From contig MPUH01000958.1 in assembly GCA_001970955.1 (NCBI GenBank), positions 1 to 28,329 on the forward strand: a DNA stretch of 28,329 nt. The letters run 5' to 3'. Below are positions 9,309 through 18,725 of the stretch, piece by piece. The notes beneath the pieces are model-generated. The model was not told where the DNA came from, did not search any database, and was given only the letters and a program-made list of their open reading frames with translations. The translations under genes and the position numbers were made by a program. This DNA comes from Stentor coeruleus. Its lineage: Eukaryota; Ciliophora; Heterotrichea; Heterotrichida; Stentoridae. Positions within the stretch are counted from its first letter, which is position 1. Every line of letters starts with the position of its first letter.

Positions 9309-10019
9309 TTATAGCTTTGGGGTATTTTTTATCATGAACTCTAAGAAATCTTTATCGAATTTCCCTTTTTCATTAGCTTCGATTTCATTATAATAACAAC
9401 TAAGTTTCAGTTGTTGATAAACATTTTTATTTTTACCCAAATGAGCTAAGCTTTGAGCAAGTTCAACAGCTCTTGTAAAAACATTTTCTGCTGGGACCAG
9501 TTCATCTACAATTTTATTTTCTAAAGCTTCTTTTGGCCCAAACGATCTTCCTCTTAAAGACAAATCCCTATGAACAGAAGGATGTAATTTTTTTTTAAGT
9601 AACAAAGATGCACCTAAAGGAATAATCATCCCCAAAAAAATCTCACTCATTTTCCAAATCCCAAAATCTTTATTCATAATCCTATAATCAGCCCCTATAG
9701 CCAATAACATCCCAGCAGCAACAGCATGTCCATTAACAGCAGCAACACAAGGAACAGAAAGTTTTAATAATTTCGCTAATACCAACATAAGTTCTTCAGC
9801 AATTTTAATCCCACTTTCAATACCATTCTTAGAAATATACTTCAAATCCATCCCTGCAACAAAAATTTTCTGGTCCTTTGATGCCAAGACTAAAGCTGTA
9901 TTCCCTTTATTCTTCTCAACTTGTTCTAAAAGTAATCTTATCTCCATAGCATCCTGTAGTTTTATAGTTTTTGGTAAATACAATACAAACACATCTGCTA
10001 TTTTCTCAAGATAAGCCAT
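9309..10019 (-). CDS. Delta3,delta2-enoyl-CoA isomerase-type crotonase, probably peroxisomal
   Basis: A 236-aa crotonase-fold protein most like the short plant and peroxisomal enoyl-CoA isomerases, which shift 3-enoyl-CoA to trans-2-enoyl-CoA so that unsaturated fatty acids can enter beta-oxidation. Visible features: F-V-A-G-M-D-L at 53-59 and G-H-A-V-A-A-G at 97-103, which would form the oxyanion hole, and M-S-E-I-F-L-G at 124-130, where Glu126 aligns with the catalytic Glu of ECI (N-E-T-Q-L-G). The region before it (G-A-D-Y-R-I-M at 109-115) is typical of the family. The protein ends in P-K-L, a variant type-1 peroxisomal targeting signal also known from plant isomerases. There is no N-terminal mitochondrial presequence. 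The start is the only ATG near the 5' end. It sits 10 bp after the stop of the IQ-motif gene. A hydratase is less likely because the first catalytic Glu of hydratases is not apparent. Confidence 0.82.
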   Translation of the reverse strand: MAYLEKIADVFVLYLPKTIKLQDAMEIRLLLEQVEKNKGNTALVLASKDQKIFVAGMDLKYISKNGIESGIKIAEELMLVLAKLLKLSVPCVAAVNGHAVAAGMLLAIGADYRIMNKDFGIWKMSEIFLGMIIPLGASLLLKKKLHPSVHRDLSLRGRSFGPKEALENKIVDELVPAENVFTRAVELAQSLAHLGKNKNVYQQLKLSCYYNEIEANEKGKFDKDFLEFMIKNTPKL

Positions 10020-10029
10020 TATTTATTAC

Positions 10030-12103
10030 TTATTCGCCAATATAATAAGGGATAATATCAGTTGATCCTTCATGGGTTGATATTGAATTAGAGAAAAACC
10101 CTTTAGATCTACGTTGATGATGATGAGCCATTATAGCTGAACTAAATGATACAAATGATGTTGGGTTACTTATACCTTTATTTGGTGACCTTGTAAAACT
10201 TATCGACACATTATTTTCAAGAATACTTTTGTCTAGTTTTAGAGGTTTCCATTGCTTAGGAGAATATGCTGGGTTATCTAAGCTAGGGACGTAATTTTGC
10301 TGTTTTAATGAAAAGTTCCAAGTGTTTTTAAAGTACTTTTGTTTTTTATCTGATTTTTTCATCATAGTTGAAACTGTTGTCCCGATAAGAAAACGGTTTG
10401 CTATGTCGTAATGAACTTTTTCTGGGTTTGGTTGGAAAGAAAGGTGCTGGCTTTTTGTCCTGTGTTTACAATTTTTTGATGGAGAAGTCAAATGGTCGAA
10501 ATTTTGATCAGAAAACCCAGTACGAGGAGATTTTATATTAGGGTTAATATATGAAGGAGGATGGGGAATTGATGATGTATTTGTTGGAAGAAGGAGTAAA
10601 GGGGGTAAAGAAAAGTCACTTGAAGCATAACGTTTGTGATTCACTTTTGGTGATGTGCTTATGATGAGGTTTCGCACTTGAGGAAGTTTTTGTCTTTTGT
10701 TTATTGAGGATTTCTGATATGTTGAAACTGTTGCTTCGTAAAGTCTAGTTTNGGGTAAAGAAAAGTCACTTGAAGCATAACGTTTGTGATTCACTTTTGG
10801 TGATGTGCTTATGATGAGGTTTCGCACTTGAGGAAGCTTTTGTCTTTTGTTTATTGAGGATTTCTGATATGTTGAAACTGTTGCTTCGTAAAGTCTAGTT
10901 TCGAGACTGTTTGAAATATTGTCGTTAAGCTCACGTTCTTGTAAAAATGGAATCACTAGTTTTNTCGAGACTGTTTGAAATATTGTCGTTAAGCTCACGT
11001 TCTTGTAAAAATGGAATCACTAGTTTTTCTTTATCATCTTTTATACCATATGCAGCTTTACTTGTTTCAACTTTTTCTTTTAGTTGCTTTTCTTTTAACT
11101 CACGTTCTTGTTCTGCTTTTTTCAACTCTTCGAGCTGTCTTTGCTTTTCTGCTTGTGCTGCTTCTGCGTCATCGGTATCATCGTCGTCATCATCATCGTC
11201 CATTTGGGCTGTCATTGTAAGGCTACGATTAAAGGATCTTTGAGGTTTACCCCCTGATGTTAGCATTAATTTTTCGAATTCCTGCTTTTTTGCTAGGGCT
11301 ATACGTTTACGTTTTAGTCTGAGAAGTTTGTCTTTGATTATTCTAAAAGTCAATTTACGCTTTTTCCAAAACTTCTTCAAAGATATTAGCGCAAGATTCT
11401 CCCTTATCTCCTTAAGCCTTTTTTCCCTATTTTTCAAAAAAATAATCCTATGTATATGTCCTTTACATGCATATCTCAATAAAAACTTCCTTATTAAATC
11501 CGAAGCCTCTTTATGCTTAACTTCAACATAAGTAAAATAAATTTTTATAAGCCTATAGCATTTCAGTCTAAACAAGTATCTTTTAACAGCTTTTTGTAAA
11601 ACAATCGCATAATCACTAACAAAAAGGCCGAGATTAAAAAAACAATTATGAGCAATATCATGAGATTCTTTCAATAAAGCATTAACTCGTTTTTCTCTGA
11701 ATTTTACTATAGAATCTTCTAAACAAAGCCTTGTCCAAAAACCTCTGAAATATCTTTGTATAGTAATTGCTGCTTTTTCTTGGATTTTTTCTTGATCATA
11801 ATGATGTTTAAAGGAATTTTTTGTGATTTGAATCCACTTTTCTGCAGTTATACGGCATATTGAAGCATGTATTGCTTTAGTTGTTTGTATAGCAAGATTT
11901 TTACCTTTGTCTGATAATTGATTGTATAAGTTTTTGGTTGCTTCTTGAGTTTTTTTGTGTTTTTCATAGGAAGTGTCGGAGAAAAAAGCATTCATTCGGT
12001 TGTTAAATAGATTTGCCCCGCCGTGCAAGGGTTTTAATTGGCTTGTAATGGTTGAGTTGGAAGGTTTGGTAGGATTATTCTCAGCAATCTTTGTCAGTTG
12101 CAT
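10030..12103 (-). CDS. IQ-motif (calmodulin-binding) protein, about 619 aa, broken by assembly joins
   Basis: As written the frame breaks, but two duplicated segments beside single Ns explain this. Dropping one copy plus the N at each join (150 and 64 bases) leaves 1860 bases, exactly 620 codons including the TAA. The start is the ATG at 12103-12101; upstream in frame there is only a TTG. An IQ motif lies near residues 112-131 (I-Q-R-Y-F-R-G-F-W-T-R, matching IQxxxRGxxxR) and a weaker one near 167-181. Basic helices follow, then a run of eight aspartates at 302-309, a charged E/K/Q coiled coil, and a serine/asparagine/proline-rich, probably disordered C-terminus ending Y-I-G-E. IQ motifs bind calmodulin or centrin; a cytoskeletal or contractile-cortex role is inferred only. 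The isomerase gene follows 10 bp downstream. Confidence 0.78.
10603..10901. repeat. Uncollapsed contig overlap, 149 bp twice around an N
   Basis: Positions 10603-10751 and 10753-10901 are identical except for one base (t at 10687, c at 10837), and the single N at 10752 lies exactly between them. This is the signature of two contig ends that overlap but were joined head to tail. It duplicates about 50 codons of the IQ-motif gene in frame (150 bases). Confidence 0.93.
10901..11027. repeat. Uncollapsed contig overlap, 63 bp twice around an N
   Basis: Positions 10901-10963 and 10965-11027 are identical, with the single N at 10964 between them. The 64-base insertion shifts the frame and produces the false end of the upstream part of the IQ-motif gene. 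The unit of 63 bases could be the word length of a k-mer assembler (inference). Confidence 0.93.
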
Positions 12104-12507
12104 TATTAATATGTTTATAATAACCTTGATAGAATATTTTTTTTTAATACTATGAATTTTTATATCAAAAGCAATGAATCTGTATTTCGCATACAAACCC
12201 CAAGTCTAAAAGTCTTACTCATAATTTTCAAGTTAAACTTTACCATAAATCCACTTTTTACCTCTTAAAAGCGAATATTTTTAATACAAATGGACTAATC
12301 TTCCCACAAAAACTCAAAAATTCTTCACAATTTCATCTTAAAAAAACCCACAAAAATTCTATAAAAACCATCACCAAAACTGACAATTTTCTGCACCACT
12401 TCACTAAAATCAAGCATTTTCCTATTAAAAACAACTAAACCTTCAAAAGTCACAGTCAAAAATCATAATATTCTATTGCAACATCTATCCAATCCTTGTC
12501 AATAAAT
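12104..12507. promoter_or_regulatory. Divergent intergenic region, likely two promoters
   Basis: 404 bp lie between the divergent starts of the IQ-motif gene (-) and the vWA gene (+). From about 12230 to 12507 the + strand is rich in C and very poor in G, the bias seen 5' of most genes here in the sense direction. I see no recognisable TATA-like or initiator element that I would defend. Confidence 0.4.
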
Positions 12508-14004
12508 ATGGGAACAACTATCGGAAAGACGAACTGCTGTCAAGTTGAGCAAATGTCAAGCAATCTAACCCTTTCCGCAGAGGCAGAAAGGTTATCAATG
12601 TCTTTAGATGATGAGCCAATCCTCTTAAGTTCCTCATTAGACGAATCTCGTGGGGAGAGTCCATTAATAACCCCAAGCCTAAAATTTGGGTGTAATTATT
12701 TACAACAAACAAATGAAACCCAAGAATGGCCAGTTTGTTTAACCATATCTTGTGCAGATCAAAGTATAGATGAACGTGGGGGTATAGATTTAGTATGTCT
12801 AATCGAAACATCTTCTATGACTTATGAAAAATCCGAAGTGATTCACAAATGCATGGAATTTGTCATGGGAAGGCTTAGTGGTCAAGATCGATTAAGTATT
12901 GTCACATTTAGTGATGCAGCCAGACGCCTTTGTCCATTGATTTCTATGAGCTATACTGGTAAAGTTAAAATCGGCTTACTTATAAGAAACCTTGTATACA
13001 ATGGTAGTTGTGACCTTGCTGAATCTCTTGTTTTTGCCCTTTCAGTACTTAACAATCGTAGGAATTTTAATAGTTCAGCACATATTCTTTTGTTTTCAAC
13101 AGGAAAAGATAATCACCCTGATTCGGTAAAAGAACGTATAAGTGATATACTTCGTGAATTCACATATCGAATTAATGGGAGTTTTACAATTAATGTATTT
13201 GCCCTTTCTAGCCCTGTAAACATTTTAACTTATATATCAGAAGAGACAAATGGTAGCTGTTATTTTAATAAAGATGATAAATCTTTAATGATGAGTCTAG
13301 CTTATTGTTGTGGTATTATGGAATCTAAAGTTGCAGAGGATGTTAGTGCAAAAATAATTATCCCAGATATCCCAATACCTGTAGTTATATCTAAAGTTTA
13401 TAGTGAAAATGCTGAAAATATATTTAGATTACCTGATATACTTGCTGGAATGAGTATGGACACAACTTTTCTTATGAGATTTTTCCCTTGTCCTGATGCA
13501 GATTTTAGAACACTTGAGATTGCTAAGGTACTTATTCAATATAAAATAAAAGGAATTGTTAAAGTTGAAGAAGTAGGTTTGAGTATACCGATTTTCCCTA
13601 TGAAAAAAATATGTAAGGAAATTGATATTGAAGAAAATGTTCTTGTAAGTTTTTATAGGGTTAAAGCTGCGGATATTATGTTTGAAGCTGCTGAGATGTC
13701 TTTAGTTGATTTAACTGGGGCGGTAGAATTATTGGTGTTGGGAAGTAAGGAACTTGATGAATGTTGTGTAAGGAGAAATCATTTGGTACAGACACTTAGT
13801 AGTGAGTTAAAGGTACTTAAGGATAAAATTGCTAGGTCAGAAGAAATTAGAGCTTATATTAGGAATAGAGCCAGGAACCATTGGACGAAACGCTGCAATG
13901 ATGTACCGGATTATCATAACTCTGCTACAACTATTAATAAAAATAGATTAAGAGCGTTATTTAACTACATCTTTTCTGCCTTGCTTTTTTTATATTTTGA
14001 ATGA
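12508..14004 (+). CDS. von Willebrand A domain protein, degenerate MIDAS, probably N-acylated, 498 aa
   Basis: The first in-frame ATG is 12508; an in-frame TTG lies at 12496 but ATG is the likely start. The protein then begins M-G-T-T-I-G-K-T-N-C-C: Gly2 and a Cys pair at 10-11 suggest myristoylation plus palmitoylation and so membrane attachment, although position 6 is Gly rather than the favoured Ser/Thr. A vWA domain covers about residues 70-270: strand I-D-L-V-C-L-I at 93-99, then E-T-S-S-M where active domains have D-x-S-x-S, S-C-D-L near the second metal loop, and F-S-T-G-K-D where T-D-G is usual. All three metal-binding motifs are altered, so the domain probably does not bind metal in the standard way. 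A beta-rich region (285-380) and a helical cysteine-containing region follow, then a hydrophobic C-terminus (F-N-Y-I-F-S-A-L-L-F-L-Y-F-E). Ciliates have many vWA proteins of this layout, some with RING domains; none is seen here. Stop TGA. Confidence 0.78.
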   Translation: MGTTIGKTNCCQVEQMSSNLTLSAEAERLSMSLDDEPILLSSSLDESRGESPLITPSLKFGCNYLQQTNETQEWPVCLTISCADQSIDERGGIDLVCLIETSSMTYEKSEVIHKCMEFVMGRLSGQDRLSIVTFSDAARRLCPLISMSYTGKVKIGLLIRNLVYNGSCDLAESLVFALSVLNNRRNFNSSAHILLFSTGKDNHPDSVKERISDILREFTYRINGSFTINVFALSSPVNILTYISEETNGSCYFNKDDKSLMMSLAYCCGIMESKVAEDVSAKIIIPDIPIPVVISKVYSENAENIFRLPDILAGMSMDTTFLMRFFPCPDADFRTLEIAKVLIQYKIKGIVKVEEVGLSIPIFPMKKICKEIDIEENVLVSFYRVKAADIMFEAAEMSLVDLTGAVELLVLGSKELDECCVRRNHLVQTLSSELKVLKDKIARSEEIRAYIRNRARNHWTKRCNDVPDYHNSATTINKNRLRALFNYIFSALLFLYFE

Positions 14005-14719
14005 GAAATTATTGGGTTTTGAGGATTTTTGAGGAGAAGGGACTTTTTGCCAGTTTTGTGGATTTTATAGGGGTGGGATAGCTTTTTGATGATGGAAGTT
14101 TGGATTTTAAATAAATACTGGAATTAAAATTTAAGTTTTAAGTATAAAATGAAGAAGTTGAAGATGTTATTATTGGTTTGTAGTTTGAATAAAAGTTACG
14201 GTATAGGGAAAATTAAGTTTACTTTATTTTAACTTAGAGATATTTTATGACAAAGAATACCGCCAACTATTTCCATTTTATAAAAACTCCTGTTCAGAAA
14301 CTAGATTATTTAATAAAATATTAGATTACATTTACTAATCATAAATATTCCTCTAGTAATAAAATATTAGATTACATTTACTAATCATAAATATTCCTCT
14401 AATAATAAAAAGTTAAATTATTTCGAACATAACACAAGAAAAAATAACAATCAACAACAAAATCCCAATTTAAAATCCACACACATTCCACAACTTCAAA
14501 CCTCTCATATCATCTAACTATAACCAAAAACCCTATACTAAAAGTCATAATACTTTCTCAACCCTTCCATCTATCTTCAACTCAATCCCTCAACCAAGTA
14601 TAAAAATTCAAACCTCATCTCCCAACATCCAACCTCACTCAAATTTCCATATCATCACCAAAATCTTAGCCTCAGCCAAAAAATATTTCTTCCTAAACAT
14701 ATTAAAATCTAACATAATA
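14005..14719. other. Intergenic region: 3' flank, tandem repeat, C-rich 5' flank
   Basis: From 14005 to about 14220 the + strand is G-rich and C-poor (3' flank of the vWA gene). The middle holds the 46-bp tandem repeat. From about 14461 to 14718, just before the next gene, I counted by hand about 80 C against 4 G. No RNA gene was seen. Confidence 0.7.
14311..14402. repeat. Perfect 46-bp tandem duplication
   Basis: Units 14311-14356 and 14357-14402 are directly adjacent and differ only at the last base (g or a). Each begins taataaaatattagatta and ends cataaatattcctcta. A partial third unit of about 8 bases (taataaaa) follows. It is noncoding. Confidence 0.9.
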
Positions 14720-15379
14720 ATGTCTAAATTCGGACCACTAAACAGGTTTGGTTTATGGGTGGCAAGAACATGGGGAAATGCTGAAAAAAGCAGTGCCGAA
14801 GTAGGCAAAAACTATACCATGATTTCACTCTTTAGCCGAGTAAACTATCTCAAGTCACCAAAATTCCTTCAATTCCTCTCACGAAAACTTGATAGACATA
14901 CAACTGAAGCAAGTGCTAAAAGATTAAGTATAACAGACAACTCATCACTTCTTTATTATTCCCCATCAATAGCCAAGTATATGCCTCGTACACGTTTATG
15001 GGAATTTATTGTCCCTGCTGTAGTCATATTTCGTAGTGAAACTATGATTCCAAAAATCATTATGGGTTTAGGGATGTTTTTCTATCAACCTTTAGCAGTA
15101 TCAGCTGGAAGGCTTTTTGTTGTTAGAATGGACTTGATTCCTCATATGGAAGTTGTATTGATTCATAAAGTTGGATTGTTTGGGTTTTCAAGAGTTGAAC
15201 TGGTTCCAGTGAGGAATTTGGTTAAGATATTGCCTGAACATTCACAATATGACTATTATTTTAAGTTTCTTGGAGGCGCTGATTTGCTTTTTAGGGACAC
15301 GCAGACTGGACTTGAGTACGCTTTTGAGAAAAACGGGGTCTGGCTTGACGAGAATTTGAAGCACTCGTTAATAGTTTAA
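14720..15379 (+). CDS. Membrane protein with two hydrophobic segments, 219 aa, possibly TMEM186/TMEM223-like
   Basis: ATG at 14720, TAA at the end. The N-terminal 60 residues are basic with arginines and aromatic residues and few acidic residues, which could be a mitochondrial presequence. A hydrophobic pair lies at about 95-105 (E-F-I-V-P-A-V-V-I-F) and 112-135 (I-I-M-G-L-G-M-F-F-Y, then L-A-V-S-A-G-R-L-F-V-V). A soluble C-terminal domain follows with L-F-G-F-S-R-V-E-L-V-P-V-R-N-L, the layout of small mitochondrial inner-membrane assembly proteins of the TMEM70/186/223 type. That match is by layout only and is weak. It lies between C-rich 5' and G-rich 3' flanks, as do its neighbours. Confidence 0.7.
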   Translation: MSKFGPLNRFGLWVARTWGNAEKSSAEVGKNYTMISLFSRVNYLKSPKFLQFLSRKLDRHTTEASAKRLSITDNSSLLYYSPSIAKYMPRTRLWEFIVPAVVIFRSETMIPKIIMGLGMFFYQPLAVSAGRLFVVRMDLIPHMEVVLIHKVGLFGFSRVELVPVRNLVKILPEHSQYDYYFKFLGGADLLFRDTQTGLEYAFEKNGVWLDENLKHSLIV

Positions 15380-15579
15380 TAGACTAAGGATAGTTCGATT
15401 TTTGAGGCTATTGATGTATATAAAAAAAAATTGTAAATGAGGTATTTTAAGTAAATTTTCCTAAACATATCTAAAAAAATTAAAAAAATCTTACTTATCT
15501 CTACATAAAACCTAAACCATTTTTATATAGCCCATAAACAAAACTTACCATCTTCTTATAAACTAAAAACCTTTAAATA

Positions 15580-16152
15580 ATGAATAATGAGCAAGAATTC
15601 CTAAGACTAACATCTCTATGTTTATCAAGACTTTCTAGTACAAACCCAGACCTTGTTATGATCTCAGCTGATCTTTTCCAAGCAGAAACATGTCTTCGTC
15701 AGCTAAAAATTGAAGCTACATATATGAATAATTATCAGAAACAAGATGTTATGTCAAGATGCGTTAAATATCACTCTGATATGAATAATATAAAAAAACA
15801 GCTAAGAGATAGGGAACAAGAAAAACTTTTTGGGGCAAGGATGGAAGAAAAAGCTAAAAGTACGACAGCTTTACTTGAAGGACAAGGGAAAACATTAGAA
15901 TTTGGTAAAAGTTTATCTTTAGAATCAGAGTCGATAGCTGCATTTACGATGACTAATTTGAAAAATCAAAGAAACCAGTTAGAAAGGTCAGCTTGTGGGT
16001 CGAAGGAAATCAAGGAAAACTTGGAGAAATCAAATAAACTGATAAATTCAATGCAGAGGAGGGCTATTACGAACAAGTTGATTATGATTTGTGTTATTTT
16101 CTTACTGGTTGTCGCGATTTTGATGGTTTTGTGTATGAAAATTATTAATTAA
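15580..16152 (+). CDS. VTI1: Vti1-like Qb-SNARE, tail-anchored
   Basis: A 190-aa protein laid out like Vti1, the Qb-SNARE of Golgi, endosome and lysosome fusion. The N-terminal 80 residues are helical (the Habc region in Vti1). The SNARE motif spans about 95-160, starting L-L-E-G-Q-G-K-T-L-E-F, with N-L-K-N-Q-R-N-Q-L near 125-133 corresponding to the Vti1 stretch that contains the zero-layer glutamine. Then M-Q-R-R-A-I-T-N-K-L leads into a C-terminal membrane anchor (about 165-187); R-R-x-x-T-N-K-L before the anchor is typical of Vti1. With Rab2, the LITAF protein and the acylated vWA protein it adds to the membrane-traffic content of the window, though these genes are not adjacent. Another Qb-SNARE such as GOS1 or membrin is possible but the tail fits Vti1 better. 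Confidence 0.78.
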   Translation: MNNEQEFLRLTSLCLSRLSSTNPDLVMISADLFQAETCLRQLKIEATYMNNYQKQDVMSRCVKYHSDMNNIKKQLRDREQEKLFGARMEEKAKSTTALLEGQGKTLEFGKSLSLESESIAAFTMTNLKNQRNQLERSACGSKEIKENLEKSNKLINSMQRRAITNKLIMICVIFLLVVAILMVLCMKIIN

Positions 16153-16927
16153 GTGGTTTAGTTTATGTTATGATTAACATGGAATTGGATTTTAAGATAT
16201 CAGGATGATATTAAAATTCCCTTGAAATATGATTATCTGAAGATCTAAAATAGTTTTTTTCTTACAAGTTCATGTATATATTTTGGAGTGGAAAATTTGT
16301 AAATGATTTCTTGGTAAAATGGAAAAATAAAATCTTTGCAGATATTTTATACCTTTTTATATCTATATCAAACTTAAAAAAAATATTTTTATGATAATTC
16401 AGAGTAACAACTCACTTCTTTAATAATTTTTATTGCAAATCAGCCTTTGACTATTAAAATGAATCTCTTTTGTTTTTGATTTAACTTAATCCAAAATTAT
16501 TTATAAAACAAACTTCTCGCATCTTCTAAAGTCAATCTTTCCTCAATAAAAAGTTAAATTTTATTATGTTTTTAAATAAATCATTCCAACTGATAATTTT
16601 TTAATCGAAAAAAATCATCTAAATTCTAAAGAAGTGTTTTAATCATAAATTAATTCATCTTTAAACAATTTTCATAAGTTCCCAACAACATACATTATCT
16701 TACTTAACCAAAAAATCATCTAATTTCCCAAACCTAAAAAATCGCCGCGAAACTTAAAAAATCCTAAAAACAAATTCAGACCAAATCCTTAACAGTCCTT
16801 AAAAACCCAAAACAAAACTCACACAAGTCCATCATTTAAAGCATTTCTATTAAAAAAATACCTCATTTTACAGTCATTTATTTCTCTAGTTTATTTGAAA
16901 TTTGAATATGGAAATTACGTTATAAAT
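16153..16927. other. Intergenic region, no gene seen
   Basis: 775 bp without a gene. The first 200 bp are G-richer than C (3' flank), the middle is A/T, and from about 16670 to 16880 the + strand is C-rich and almost without G (5' flank of the phosphatase gene). An in-frame TTG at 16895 precedes the first ATG of the next gene. No RNA gene or repeat was seen. Confidence 0.6.
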
Positions 16928-17812
16928 ATGCCTTACAAACAAACATCAATACAAGTTAGGAGATCAGTTAGAATTTTAGACAAACAAATCACGAGAAGAA
17001 CACTGAAGAACTCACGAGCACAGAGCTTCTTAGAAAAGAAAAATAAACAAATATCAGCTAAAATTACCACAACCTCAGTACCAAATTTTAATGATATAGT
17101 CACACAAGTTTCCCATGTAAACAAAGAGTACTTTTCTCAGCTTCTATTATCTTTAAGGTTTATAAAAACCATTAAACCAGTCGACCATATGCAGTTAGCT
17201 TCAAAATCTGTACATCTAAAAAGACGAATTCTCTATGAAAATGCCAAAACTCTGATCTTTGATCTCGACGAAACCCTAGTTCATTGTTGCGAGAATCCAA
17301 AAGATGCGGAACGTATTATAAATATCCATCTTCCAACTGGAGAAAGTTTAGAAGTTGGAATTAATATCCGCCCATATGCAATTGAATGCTTGACAACTCT
17401 AAGCAAAAAATACGAAATTATAGTCTTTACAGCATCTCATAAATGCTATGCTGATGTTGTTTTAGATATTCTTGACCCGAATCATGAGATAATTCATCAT
17501 AGGTTGTATCGTGAAAATTGTGTTAATATAGATGGAGTATTTATAAAAGATTTACGTGTTATTACAAATAGGTGTTTAGAAAATGTTGTCATTATTGACA
17601 ATTCTGCTTATTGCTTTGCTTATCAATTAGATAATGGGGTACCAATAGTATCATGGAATGATGATAAAAATGATACGGAATTGGTTAATTTGACACATTA
17701 TCTTAGTTCGTTATGCTTTTTGAAGGATGTCAGGGTTAGTAACCGCGACACCTTTCGTTTGGCTTTGCTTTCGGATAATATTGAAGCTTTGTTAGCGTAT
17801 AGGAGATATTAA
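16928..17812 (+). CDS. FCP1/SCP-type (NLI-interacting) serine phosphatase, 294 aa
   Basis: HAD-superfamily phosphatase of the FCP1 homology type; relatives dephosphorylate serine on the RNA polymerase II C-terminal domain and other proteins. The catalytic motif D-L-D-E-T-L-V starts at residue 112 (Asp112 nucleophile, Asp114 acid/base). The family's second motif is seen as I-V-F-T-A-S (S/T of motif II), then Y-A-D-V-V-L-D-I-L-D-P, the R-E-N-C insertion, K-D-L-R, and the motif III/IV region V-I-I-D-N-S followed by N-G-V-P-I-V-S-W. All are in the expected order within about 180 residues. The N-terminal 100 residues are basic and probably disordered. The start is the first in-frame ATG; a TTG 11 codons upstream is unlikely. 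In a ciliate this family is large, so the substrate cannot be named. Confidence 0.9.
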   Translation: MPYKQTSIQVRRSVRILDKQITRRTLKNSRAQSFLEKKNKQISAKITTTSVPNFNDIVTQVSHVNKEYFSQLLLSLRFIKTIKPVDHMQLASKSVHLKRRILYENAKTLIFDLDETLVHCCENPKDAERIINIHLPTGESLEVGINIRPYAIECLTTLSKKYEIIVFTASHKCYADVVLDILDPNHEIIHHRLYRENCVNIDGVFIKDLRVITNRCLENVVIIDNSAYCFAYQLDNGVPIVSWNDDKNDTELVNLTHYLSSLCFLKDVRVSNRDTFRLALLSDNIEALLAYRRY

Positions 17813-18035
17813 AATGATTAATTGGATTTGTCGTTTTAGATTGAGGTTAAGAGTTTTTTGGGATTTTTTATAAAGAATTCGTTGATTTTTTTGTAATATA
17901 TTTTGTATATGGTTTGGAGAGTTGAAGGTAGAATGTAGAATTTAATTTGGTTGGTGGGATTTATGTTGAGGAAAATTACTTCTGATATCATTATCCCTAA
18001 CCTAAAAACCAAATTAAAAATTAGTCTTAATTATC
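17813..18035. terminator. Convergent 3' flanks with composition switch
   Basis: 223 bp lie between two convergent genes. The left part (to about 17970) is G-rich and C-poor on the + strand; the right part (from about 17985) is C-rich and G-poor. This is what is expected if each gene carries a G-rich 3' flank in its own sense direction. No specific poly(A) signal is claimed. Confidence 0.4.
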
Positions 18036-18725
18036 CTAAGCCAAAGTCCTTCCACACTTATGACATACAACTTTAGCTCCTTTACAAGAATTACTCATAT
18101 AAGGTAATAAAAAGCACCCTAACACACCTCCACTAAGAAAAATCCCAACACTAGCCCAAAAAGTTTTTCTACTATTCACATACTGAATCTGTGTTTGTAC
18201 TTCAGCTTTACAAGCAGCACACCATCTAAGTGAAGGTATTTCACAATCCTCTTCACTTTCAAGAGAAACTCTATTTTCTAAAGCAAAAACATATTTATCT
18301 TCACCTTTAAAATCCTCTTCAATAGGTGCATTTTCTCTATCATTTTCTTGAGTATTTCTTGTTTTTAAATCCTCTTCTAATTCTTTTAATTTTTCACTAA
18401 GCCTTAAACTTAAACTTTGCCCTTGAAGTTCTTTAAGTTTGTTTCCTAGTAAAAAAGGTGTTGCTGGGACTGATAGTTTGGGTGAAGACAATGAAAAAGA
18501 ACGTTTAAAGTTTAGAGATTGTTGGGTACTCACCTGCAATAAACTGGAATTTAGTTCAGAACTTATAAGTGGTTCTTGAGCTTTTGAAGTCTTTCCTGTA
18601 TCACTACGTTTAGGTGGACGGAATATTGGCTCATCAGATAGTTCAGGGTTTGGAAAACTCTGAGGTGAAGGCTGAGTAGTCAGCTCGGCTGGGCTTGAAA
18701 ATGGATCAGAAGAATTTTTTAACAT
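18036..18725 (-). CDS. LITAF-domain protein, 229 aa
   Basis: The C-terminal 60 residues fit the LITAF-like zinc domain of endosomal/lysosomal membrane proteins: C-x2-C at 169-172, a hydrophobic segment at about 188-208 (F-W-A-S-V-G-I-F-L-S-G-G-V-L-G-C-F-L-L-P) that dips into the membrane, and a closing C-x2-C at 221-224 preceded by K-V-V, where the family has K-D-V-x-H-x-C-P-x-C. The first 165 residues are serine/proline-rich and acidic, probably disordered, with a short helix near 100-125. In animals LITAF proteins act in endosomal sorting through proline-rich N-terminal motifs; here that role is inferred from the domain alone. ATG at 18725-18723, TAG stop. The 5' flank is G-rich on +, so C-rich in the sense direction. 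Confidence 0.85.
   Translation of the reverse strand: MLKNSSDPFSSPAELTTQPSPQSFPNPELSDEPIFRPPKRSDTGKTSKAQEPLISSELNSSLLQVSTQQSLNFKRSFSLSSPKLSVPATPFLLGNKLKELQGQSLSLRLSEKLKELEEDLKTRNTQENDRENAPIEEDFKGEDKYVFALENRVSLESEEDCEIPSLRWCAACKAEVQTQIQYVNSRKTFWASVGIFLSGGVLGCFLLPYMSNSCKGAKVVCHKCGRTLA

Noticed and set aside
10603..11027. Internal sequence repeats in the IQ-motif protein as real domain duplications
   Set aside because: Each repeat is split by a single N at its exact boundary and is practically identical; removing them restores the frame. This is an assembly join.
12481..12507. Starts at in-frame TTG (12496; likewise 16895 and, on the - strand, 12196)
   Set aside because: These are not ATG; the first in-frame ATGs (12508, 16928 and 12103) give sensible N-termini and lie directly after the C-rich flanks.
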